Below are positions 55,746 to 64,000 of a stretch of 64,000 nt of DNA, one piece after another. The position numbers and the translations under genes are program-made. The first letter of the stretch is position 1. Each line of letters starts with the position of its first letter. The notes under the pieces are model-generated. The model did not search any database. It had not been told where the DNA came from and saw only the letters and a list, made by a program, of their open reading frames with translations. Source of the DNA: Prionace glauca (Eukaryota; Chordata; Chondrichthyes; Carcharhiniformes; Carcharhinidae); NCBI GenBank assembly GCA_037974335.1, contig CM075760.1, forward strand, positions 63,556,515-63,620,514, in the 5' to 3' direction.

Positions 55746-57223
55746 TATGCCTCAATGAGCAGGTCTAGCAGCAAACACGAAGAGAAAAACAGAGTTAAGT
55801 TTTAGAATCCAATATAATGTTATTCAAAACAGTAACAATTATAACAATTTGCACAACATCTAGACAGAGAATTGAATTCAATCCAGGCAACGAATGTCCT
55901 GAATTTAAACTATTGCTGTATTGCTGTAGTAAAATTATTCAGGAAAGTTAGCTGTTATTTGAAAGGCTGGAGGCTTGATCGCACCGTGAGCCACACAGTT
56001 TTCCTCTATTCCTGCTTCTACTTATATTCTCAACATAGACACACTGTGTGTCCTTCTGCAACAAAGAAACATCGTTCAAGCTTTGCTGGTCACACTGTTA
56101 TTCAATAAGTTGACATGCAAATAGATCTATAAATATTCTTTTCAAATAATACAAGAGCTATTAGATTATGCTTTGGTATGTTTTCAAACTATTAGAAACA
56201 CTGTGTTGACAGTAACTGATAGAAGTTGTTGATGTGATTGCAGATATAGAACTGGAACCCACCATCACACCGAATGAATCCACTGTCAGTTTAAGTATTG
56301 ATCAGTGAAAATGCCAATTATCCTCTGTGATATACGGATACCAAATCAGTAAGCAATAGCCAATCAAAATAGGAACCAGAATCAGTCAATCTTTCTCTCT
56401 ACTTTCAAACATGTTGTTATTTTCTGTACCATTTGCCAGTGAGGTGAATGAAAAAGTGACCACAGTTTGTGATGTAAAAATGTGCTCACTCCTTCTGGGA
56501 ACAAAATCACATTGATGCACAGAGCAACACACACACACACAGACACAAAGACGGACAGAGACTTGAGGAGATGAAAACATCCAAAAATCAAGGATGTCAA
56601 CAACTGGTTTCAGTCTTGTTCAATTTCTGGCTGGAGTTTAGCAAGTTATCGCTGATGAGCATTAATGAAGGAATCTGAAAGTGAAACAGGAACAAACAAA
56701 CTGGAATATTTGGAAGGATTTGATTGCATTGAACGAAGAATTAATTCTGCAGTCACCTAAAGGAATGAATGCTGAGCAGAGCAGTGGGTGAGGTTCAAAT
56801 CTTCGTGAGAAAACATCAGTTTCAAATCCACTTCCACTGCTATTTTGATTGCAGGTCAGGAAGTGAAGCTTTATTGCTCTCCTCCAATCCGTGATAATAA
56901 ATATCAATTATTTCCCGGCAGCAGGCACAAATCGCAATCTCGCCTTGTGTTCTGTCCTTTCTCAGGTAAAGACTCGCAGCAAATTCAACAGGAAGCCATA
57001 TTCTCCCATCTGAGGAGCAGACGAGGTTAAGGACAGTTTAAATGGAGCCGGCCCTTCACAGCAGCTCATTGTGTCTCTGACTGGAGATGATTTTTGTTTG
57101 CTGCACATTCCAGGATCATCTGATTCGGTGACGATTTCTTCATCGCCCATCCCAACTCCACTGATTTTAACATGTTTCAGTGTCAATGCAGTGAGATGAC
57201 AGTATTATCACGTATCCTTGTGT
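55746..57223. other. Unassigned, with a duplicated segment
   Basis: No gene recognised. 56,838-57,030 (ttattgctctcctccaatc ... cagacgaggtta) is repeated at 63,814-64,000, and its left end carries a decayed tRNA-Glu-like tail (tattttgattgcaggtcagg). Short CA run near 56,528. Confidence 0.5.
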
Positions 57224-57305
57224 GGTAGTGTGGCCGAGCGGTCTAAGGCGCTGGATTTAAACTCCAGTCTCTCTAGAGGCGTGGATTCAAATCCCCCAAC
57301 TTCCA
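57224..57305 (+). tRNA. tRNA-Leu (TAA), possibly decayed
   Basis: 82 nt with the type II layout: D-arm TGGCCGAGCGGTCTAAGGC, anticodon stem CTGGA/TCCAG with loop TTTAAAC (TAA), and a long variable arm. The acceptor has two mismatched pairs and the T-stem two, compared with a usual tRNA-Leu, so it may be a pseudogene. Confidence 0.75.
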
Positions 57306-58085
57306 GCGAGCAGTATAACGCAGGGGTGTGTGTGGTCTCGTTATTATTTTGACAAACACCCTTGCAAGAACGGGATATTGCGCTTGACTCATCGATCGAC
57401 AGTTCCGACGCGCCATTGCAAAAAGGAAATCTCACCGACCTCCTCAAAATGCATACAGGGACAATGTTAGAGGCCCTTCCTTCTCCAGCACGTCCCCAGA
57501 GTGGAGAAGCTACAGCGTCTTCTTGGGAACCTTCAGCATGCAATTGATGAAGACAAATATCTCCACACCCCCTTACTTGCCTTCAAAACACAGTTCAACC
57601 TCAAACAGACCATTGTTCACAAGAAAACTACCCAGCCTGCAGAACAGCGACAATGACACCACACACCACCGCCACGGCAACCTCTGCAAGATGTGTTGGA
57701 TCATCGAAATGGATGCCATCATCAAACGGGAGAACAGAATCCACCAGGTAGACCATATATACACATGTAACTGAGCCACCGTGGTCTACCTCATCCATTG
57801 CATGAAAGGATATTCCGTATCATGGTATATCGCCCAGACCATGCAGATACTCCAACAGATGAATGGACACCGCTTCACAGCCGACAAGGCTATTCCATTC
57901 CTGTCGGGGAACACTTAAGCAGTGAAGGGCATTCACCCACCGATCTTCGGGTAAGCTTTCTCCAAGGCGGCCTTCAAGACACACCACAACACAGAATCGC
58001 TGAACAGATCTGATAGACAAATTCCAAATACACAGAACGGCTTCAACCGGGATTTTGCGTTCATGAAACACGACTTGTAACCCCC
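57306..58085 (+). mobile_element. Penelope-like retroelement fossil, C-terminal GIY-YIG part
   Basis: Decayed remnant recognised by words of the C-terminal endonuclease region of Penelope-like elements (VVYLIHCMKG, QQMNGHR, then the region that follows it). It is broken by several lesions and has no reverse-transcriptase part. An old fragment between tRNA genes. Confidence 0.65.
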
Positions 58086-58379
58086 ACCTTTTGGCCTGGG
58101 CTTGCAAAATCCTAGTAAGTGTCCAGGCTTGAGACAATTCACACTGCTTTAACCTGTCCTTATCCCCCTCTCCACTTAATCTCACAGTTGCTGCTTCTGA
58201 GTGAAAACTGCCTCTTCTTCACTGGAGGTAGGAAAGTTACCGCTGAATTCAATGAAAGTGTTTTCTTGTCACTGAGCACAAGATTTGGACCCAGATCTGC
58301 GAGGTATTTGTGTCAGTAGAAGGAATAAAGTTTTCCCTATTAACAGTCAGATTTTAACATCAGCATTTTATATCATCTG

Positions 58380-58509
58380 CGCTTTGTAGCCTATCGCTCT
58401 CTCTTTTTTGTTCTTTTCATGTGACATTTCCAATTCAGACGTTAAAGAGGATATTGATTCCGAGAGCAGTGGAAGTAACACAGGATTGTTGTACAACAAT
58501 AAATCTACT
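58380..58509. repeat. Flank of a duplicated tRNA-Glu unit
   Basis: aacacaggattgttgtacaa and tgacatttccaattcagac recur at 62,782-62,937. Confidence 0.75.
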
Positions 58510-58581
58510 TTCCCTAACCGGGAATCGAACCCGGGCCGCAGCGGTGAGAGCGCCGAATCCTAACCACTAGACCACCAGGGA
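58510..58581 (-). tRNA. tRNA-Glu (CTC)
   Basis: 72 nt. Acceptor TCCCTGG pairs with TTAGGGA (two G.T pairs). D-arm GGTCTAGTGGTTAGG; anticodon stem and loop around GCGCTCTCACCGC (CTC). T-arm CCCGG GTTCGAT TCCCGG. Boxes A and B are intact. It has the form of a functional gene. Confidence 0.92.
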
Positions 58582-59095
58582 AGCTGATACAATTTTTTTT
58601 TAAAGATGAACTTATCCATGAACCAATTGCTATTTATTTTACTTCAGACTGTTTAATTCACCAAATACAAGTTTATCCTTCACATTGCTGTGTTTAGATC
58701 ACACACAAGTGACAGTTTGAGCCAATGAAAGCAGTGATTCCTGTTAGCTGGAACAGGAAATGGACAGTGAGGTGAAATGGCCCCGCAAGCTGCTCATGTG
58801 GCGCATTCAATTTCCAAATCCCACCAAACCCATCACTGTGGTTCCTGTGAAACTTGGAAGGTAACACACAGCAGGTTTTCAACACGGAGGGTAACGGGGA
58901 CAAGTCATTTACCAAACTGGGAAGCAGGGAAAGCCAAAGGATGATACACGGCATTGAGAGGAGATGGAGTTTACAGATAACAGTACAAAGAAACACAGAT
59001 ATCTTATCTTCCTGATCCAGTTACTGATGACAGGAATGTACACAGTGAGAATTATCCACTGTCACATTCTCCTTCCAGCCTTGAGCTCGGAGTTA
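58582..59095. other. Unassigned
   Basis: No gene recognised between the tRNA-Glu gene and the LINE remnant. Confidence 0.4.
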
Positions 59096-59560
59096 AGTTT
59101 TGAAGTGTTTGAATTCTTTCTCCAGTAATTCAGGGTTTTGTTGAGACCACATTTGGAACAGTCTGTGCAGTTTGGATCCCCGCATTTTGGACAGAATGAA
59201 AGCAAAACCTGAGGATGCTGGAATCTGAATCAAAAACAGAAAATGCTGGAAAATCTCAACAGCTTTAATGGGAAACAATAGGTAGCACTGAAAAACTGAA
59301 ACATTATTTCTCCTGATCCGGGAATCTGAAACACGGGGGCACAATCTCAGGATAAGGTGCTGATGATTGAGGGCTGAGATGAGGAGAAATTGCTTCACTC
59401 AAAGGCTGGTGAATCTTGGGAATTCTCTACTCCAGAGGGTTCTGATGCTCCATCATTGAACACATTTCAGTTTGGGTTAGACAGATTTATGATCATTCCA
59501 GGGATGAATGGAAACAAGGATATGGAATTGGAACAAATGCTCAGCCACATGTTCATGTTT
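59096..59560 (+). mobile_element. LINE 3' remnant with inserted short repeat
   Basis: CR1-like tail phrases (gaggagaaattgcttcactc, ttgggaattctctactcc) with the gctggaaaatctcaac repeat at about 59,205-59,275. Confidence 0.75.
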
Positions 59561-59774
59561 CAATTGCACTTCTTTCAAAATTTAGTGGTGTAATGGAACA
59601 TATAATGTTTTATGTGATGTGTTAGAAATCAATCGTCATTAAATAATGTTGGTAACACCAGATAACAGTACAGCCGGGAACAATTGACAGCTATTTTGTA
59701 TTGGCACCAACGGACCCATTGCCAACAGGCAACTGTTTGCTGTGAATGCTGATGGTGAGAAAATAGTAAAATTC

Positions 59775-59849
59775 CGTCCCTGTGTGGTTTCAAACCACCA
59801 ACCTTTACGGTTAACAGCCGAACGCGCTGACCAATTGCACCACAGAGAT
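59775..59849 (-). tRNA. tRNA-Asn (GTT), slightly decayed
   Basis: Reads as tRNA-Asn: D-arm TGCAATTGGTCAGCGC, anticodon region TTCGGCTGTTAACCG (GTT), T-arm GGTGGTTTGAAACCACAC. The first acceptor base is A instead of G, breaking the terminal pair, and the variable loop has one extra base. A TTTT lies about 7 nt downstream. Confidence 0.75.
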
Positions 59850-60610
59850 AGTCGGTATTAAGTAAATTCTAAACTAGTGTGTCAGTGATCACAATTCTAT
59901 TTCTGAAAACCTGTTCCAGAACTGCAGTATGACGGCACTGTTTACAATTCTATACAAGTCTCTTTAGTTCCGTTGATCCCGCAGCACTGCTGTAGTGTAT
60001 TGGTTATTCCCTTTCTCCTATGAATGGGAAGGTAAAATAAATCCACGTCTCTTACCACAGAGAGGAATTCAACGGGAGGCAAAGGGAACTGATCAGCATT
60101 TTTATTATGGGATTGAAACATTCAGGCACATAAATTCTGTCCGTTTCAGGAAAGTCCAGTAGATCCGCACTGAGTCTCGATTCCCTCATCTGTCTGATTG
60201 GTTTCTCCTGTTTCTTAGTGATGAAAAACGATTTTAAAATATATTCTTCCGTGAAATGTGTGCCATTTCCTCTAGTTCACTTACAGTATCACTTGCATCT
60301 GTCTTTTTGAGTATCACTTGCATCTGTCTTTTCATACTACTATCAGATATTTCAGACGGTGATTAACCATATTAATCTGCACCTAGAAACCCATTAAATC
60401 TGTTGTAGACTGAATAAGATGCGGATAAATGCTCGGTGTCAAAATCGACTTCCCTGTCTTTTCGTCAAAATAACGTGTTTATAATTTCACAGAAAATATT
60501 TGAGGGTGATATCAGATCAACGATAACATGTGTTTAACATCGAAGTTCGGTTCATGTTAAGCAACAAATCAAACAGTTTTCCCTTCCACCACACGAGAAA
60601 GCTTAACAAT
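59850..60610. other. Unassigned
   Basis: No gene recognised. A short direct duplication of gtatcacttgcatctgtctt lies near 60,287 and 60,310. Confidence 0.4.
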
Positions 60611-60683
60611 TGTTTCTGCCTGGTTTCGAACCGGGGACCTTCTGTCTGTTAAATGAACGTGATAACCACTACACTACAGAAAC
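60611..60683 (-). tRNA. tRNA-Val (AAC), probably a pseudogene
   Basis: Acceptor GTTTCTG/CAGAAAC, D-arm TAGTGTAGTGGTTATCACG and box B GGTTCGAAACC are intact. The anticodon stem (TTCAT versus ACAGA) is badly mismatched and one T-stem pair is lost. Anticodon AAC. Confidence 0.7.
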
Positions 60684-60944
60684 AGCTGGCAGTGCACTAT
60701 AGCGAATCTGCGTGTCTGCAATGTTCAACTAGGCCATGTTGCTGCAGGTTCCGATGGTTAGACTGAGAGCCCATGTCACTGAATTCAGGGAGATAACCGT
60801 TATTTCAATCTGATTGTACAACTTATCCCCAACATCAAAACTTTCATCTGGCAAATATCTAAGGGAGCAATGATTTCTACCCATTCATTAATGCATCATT
60901 TTCATCTTTCTTCGAATAATCCCAATCAATTGTCTTCAGTGATA

Positions 60945-61065
60945 AAAGCAAATTACTGCGGATGGGAAAAGAGGAAATGCTCCAAAATCTCCCAATGTCT
61001 ACAGCACTTGTAAGGAGTGAAAAGGGCGGACGTTTCGAGTCCAGATGACACTTTATCAAACGGAG
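60945..61065. repeat. Dispersed repeat (aaatgctccaaaatctc type)
   Basis: Same family as 37,740-37,880: acagcacttgtaaggag and gtttcgagtccagatga. Confidence 0.65.
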
Positions 61066-61315
61066 TTACTCCGATCGAGAAGACAGACAGGAACACAGAC
61101 TGAATGGCTGTTTGCCGATATAAGCTGCAGAATTGCCAACATTGAGACTGCAATCCCTGCCCAGAGGATGGATGGGGAATTTCTAACTGAGCTTCAAATC
61201 CTGTCATTTTCGCTTCCAGTCATTTCTCACCGTGACTTATTTTTGTTGAAAATTATTGGAAATAAAGCAATGGGCACAGAGATGGTCAATTCATTACAAA
61301 TCTCTCACATCAGCA

Positions 61316-61380
61316 TCACTGAGGGTCCAGTGATCAGGATCGGCGCCGTGACGCGGTTTCGATTCCCAGTCACGGAGTGA
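61316..61380 (+). pseudogene. tRNA-like remnant
   Basis: The gtccagtgatcaggatcgg (D-arm-like) and tttcgattccca (box B-like) order, plus a partly pairing end TCACT/AGTGA, resemble a decayed tRNA-Glu or -Asp. Identity not certain. Confidence 0.4.
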
Positions 61381-61391
61381 ATCAGTTTTTT

Positions 61392-61730
61392 GTTCAATTC
61401 TTTATTTAATGAAAACCCGCCCCACAGCGTCTGTGAAGGGAACAACATCTAAATCTTCCAGCTGGATGAACTGGCATCGGAGCTGGAGAAGTCAGCGATG
61501 TAACACTAACGATAAACTCTGAAGAACATGCATGTCAGATACACAACATACATGTCAAATACACACACAGCACACGTGTCAAATCATGTCACTTTCAAGT
61601 TGCGGCTTTTAACTTTCTGCTCTCCACCTCAGACATTTCCACATTTATCAAAAATCCCCCACCTCAAACCCCATCCTGCTCCTCAATCCACTGATAATGC
61701 TACTCGTACCGCAAGGTGGCGATAGCATTT
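61392..61730. repeat. 5' part of the duplicated tRNA-Thr unit, second copy
   Basis: Counterpart of 53,608-53,948. Confidence 0.7.
61707..61722 (+). promoter_or_regulatory. CTCF-like motif
   Basis: taccgcaaggtggcga fits the CTCF core CCGCNAGGTGGC. It lies 9 bp before the tRNA-Thr gene. Sequence match only. Confidence 0.35.
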
Positions 61731-61803
61731 GGCTCCATAGCTCAGTGGTTAGAGCACTGGTCTAGTAAACCAGGGGTCGCGAGTTCAATTCTCGCTGGAG
61801 CCT
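61731..61803 (+). tRNA. tRNA-Thr (AGT)
   Basis: 73 nt, differing from the 53,949 gene at the anticodon (loop CTAGTAA) and in the T-loop (TTCAATT). Acceptor, D, anticodon and T stems pair except one T-stem pair. The two genes are duplicates that now read different Thr codons. Confidence 0.92.
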
Positions 61804-62089
61804 CCACACAAAGTTTAGTTACAATAAACCGTAGGAAAAAGGCAGGTAGAGTGGGAGGTGGAGCAGAGTGCTCTTCTAAGTATAGGGGCAGATCGGGTGC
61901 AACTTTGGAAAGTAAACCGATTTTCTTCTTCGTGAAAAAATATAGAATGACTAGAACATATTTGAGGAGCTGAAAAATATAAATGTTGATATTAAGAATA
62001 GAATAGATGTATTTACACAAGGAATACACATGTAGGTGCAGCAGTTAATTGGAAGGAAATTACATTATGTTCTTACTGGCGGCAGACAG

Positions 62090-62660
62090 GAGTTTAAAAA
62101 TAACGAGGTTTTTCTCCTGTTACACAGGGTTTTGTTGAAGTCAGGTTGAATATTCTGCACAGATGTGACAGTCACATTTAAAAATGTTTATGCTTTGCAT
62201 TAGAAACGGTAAGGAGAAGGTTCACCAGATTGCTCCCTGGGGTCAGTGAGTTGTCCTATGATGAAATTGTCTGCAGTTTAGAAGAATATGAGGTGATCTC
62301 TTTGAACCTACACAGTTCTGATTCGGTTTGATGGAAGAAGGCTGAGAGATTTTCTTTTTTCTGCTGTTCGGGAATCTGACCCAATGCGGCACTATTTATC
62401 ATTTAGGGCTAAGATAAGCAGAAATTGCTTCACTCAAAGGGTGAGAATCTTTGGCATTCTCTGTACCTGACAGTGATGTATGTCCCATCATCAAGCACAT
62501 ATAAAGTTGGGATAAACAGGTTTCTGATTTCTTGGAGAATTCAGGGATATGGGGAGTTGCTGGAAAAACTAAGTTATATCCAAAGATCAGCCATGATGAT
62601 ATTGAATGGTGGAAATCTCGATGGGCCGAGTGGTCTGCTCCTCCTCTTATGATTCATGTT
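62090..62660 (+). mobile_element. CR1-like LINE 3' remnant
   Basis: aaggttcaccagattgctcc, agaaattgcttcactcaaag and tattgaatggtggaaatctc in CR1 order. Broken. Confidence 0.75.
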
Positions 62661-62689
62661 AGAATAAAAACATTTAAAAGCGTTTGTCT

Positions 62690-62752
62690 CGCAAATATCT
62701 AAGGGAGCAATGATTTCTACCCATTCATTAATGCATCATTTTCATCTTTCTT
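62690..62752. repeat. Exact local duplicate of 60,856-60,916
   Basis: caaatatctaagggagcaat and the following bases to catctttctt are identical at both sites, about 1.8 kb apart. Confidence 0.85.
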
Positions 62753-62936
62753 CCAAAAATCATCCGCATTTTGTCTCATCAGTGCTTTGTATCCTGTCAC
62801 TCCCTTTTTCCTTTGTTCTTTAAATGTAACATTTCCAATTCAGATACTAAAGAGGAAATCTCCCTGATAGTGACTCCAACAGAACTGGTGCAGACCGGGA
62901 AGTAACACAGGATTGTTGTACAGCAATAAATCTACA

Positions 62937-63000
62937 TTCCCTGACCGGGAATCGAACCCGGGCCGCGGCGGTGAGAGCACCGAATCCTAACCACCAGGGA
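62937..63000 (-). pseudogene. tRNA-Glu (CTC) pseudogene
   Basis: Identical layout to the 58,510 gene, except that about 8 nt of the D-arm (TCTAGTGG) are missing, so no D-arm can form. Anticodon and T arms are intact. Confidence 0.85.
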
Positions 63001-63134
63001 AGTTGATGACTCCACGATAAAGTATTATATTATCCATGAGCCAACTGCCTTTTGTTTTGTTTCTGTCTTTTTATTCACCAAATACAAGTTTCTCCGTCAC
63101 ATTGTCATATTTATTTCACAGACAAGTGATATAA

Positions 63135-63172
63135 ACTTGTGGCCACAGTGCAGAATCCAAACCACTGATCCA
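63135..63172 (-). pseudogene. tRNA-Glu 5' fragment
   Basis: cagaatccaaaccactgatc and caacagggaagctgac correspond to the 5' half of the 58,510 gene and its flank. Confidence 0.5.
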
Positions 63173-63771
63173 ACAGGGAAGCTGACAGTGACTTCCCCAA
63201 TCAGCGGATCATCCTCATTTTAGCCTTTCTCTTCCTTCTCTTCCGTCACACAATAGGCAGGTTTCTCATTATAAAAACGCATTCTGCTTATTTCCACACT
63301 TGACACCTGTCATCGAGCCCATGGTGGTGAAAACGATGACTTTGCATCATTGGAACACCCGGGTTCCGCCATCACCAGCTCAGTGTTACCTTGTCCATCA
63401 TTCCTTGTGTCAAATAAAACATCCTCCAACCTTACATTCTGCCGCTTTTAAGGACTGACCCCTGATTTCACAATTAGAGAATGCAGGGTGAACCCATCAG
63501 ACTAATTAAAATTTACAAAAATATGAATAATAGAACTTTTCCCTCAGTATTCAATAAAAAGGATTCGGAAAAAAAAATCTGCCCAGTTTCATTCCATGGG
63601 ATTCGGACGGGAAAACTATTGTAGAATTATTGCTGCAATTGGCTGAACACTTCCCTGGTGTTGAAAATGGTAACATTTTGCAGGTGTTAGGTTTTGGTGC
63701 AAGTGGTCTGGCGTGGAAATTAAAGTAACAACAGGATCATGGACAAAACAAATTGTAAAACCCGCTGTAAT

Positions 63772-64000
63772 CTGCTGGTCTGGTGGTTAGAGTTTGAAGC
63801 TTTCACTGCTGTTTTGATTGCAAGCCAGGGAATGAAGATTTATTGCTCTCCTCCAATCAGTGACAATAAATATCAATTATTTCCCTGCAGAACGCTCAAA
63901 TCTCAGTCTCGCCTTGTGTTCTGTCATTTCTCAAGTGAAAACCCTGAGCCAGTTCAACAGGAAAACATATTGTCCTTTCTGGGGTCCAGACGAGGTTAAT
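63772..64000 (+). pseudogene. Decayed tRNA-Glu-like copy and duplicated flank
   Basis: ggtctggtggttagagtttg and gctttcactgctg (TTC anticodon position) followed by gattgcaagccagggaa resemble tRNA-Glu (TTC). The downstream sequence to the window end duplicates 56,838-57,030. Confidence 0.5.

Noticed and set aside
1-64000. CRISPR array, bacterial operon or origin
   Set aside because: Introns, Ig/TCR exons, SINEs, LINEs and eukaryotic tRNAs show vertebrate DNA. The tandem repeats are contiguous minisatellites without spacers.

Overview
The window looks like genomic DNA from a cartilaginous fish, most likely a shark. The evidence is of four kinds: an IgM-type CH4 domain and membrane exons, T-cell-receptor-type V segments with 23-type recombination signals, dense CR1-like LINEs ending in TTCTTATG repeats, and a tRNA-derived SINE of the type common in elasmobranchs. 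No database search was possible, so the species and all family names rest on recognition from sequence.

Layout. From 1 to 7,078 there is the 3' end of an IgM heavy-chain constant region on the minus strand (module A: CH4, TM1, M2), with a CR1 LINE inserted in the CH4 exon. From 8,910 to 13,130 there is a two-exon class A receptor of the GPR139-like type on the plus strand. From 13.2 to 24.9 kb almost everything is mobile DNA: GA-rich tracts, SINEs, a decayed Ty3/Gypsy pol fossil, a nearly complete CR1 with a second CR1 inside it, and a 17-bp minisatellite. From 27.0 to 31.8 kb lies module B, a second copy of the IgM CH4-TM1-M2 block. Its CH4 exon is uninterrupted, but its secretory tail is frameshifted. 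No CH1-CH3 exon was recognised beside either module.

From 38.4 to 48.3 kb there are four T-cell-receptor-like V segments. Two are apparently intact on the minus strand (38.5-39.1 kb and 42.6-43.1 kb), each with leader exon, V exon and a 22/23-bp-spacer RSS. On the plus strand are a V remnant at 43.7 kb and a V truncated by a dispersed repeat at 47.6-48.2 kb. Between them lies a CpG-rich island with eight tandem YY1-like motifs and a CTCF-like site. A second GPR139-like gene, complete in two exons, lies on the minus strand at 50.3-51.8 kb. The right end, 53.6-64 kb, is a tRNA gene neighbourhood (Thr-CGT, Leu, Glu, Asn, Val, Thr-AGT and decayed copies) built partly by local duplication.

The juxtaposition suggests the edge of an elasmobranch TCR alpha/delta V region into which 3' pieces of IgM constant genes were duplicated. 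The two IgM modules have complementary damage: A keeps the secretory tail but has a split CH4, while B keeps a whole CH4 and membrane exons but has lost the tail. Whether any V segment joins to anything, or whether module B is transcribed, cannot be decided from sequence alone.
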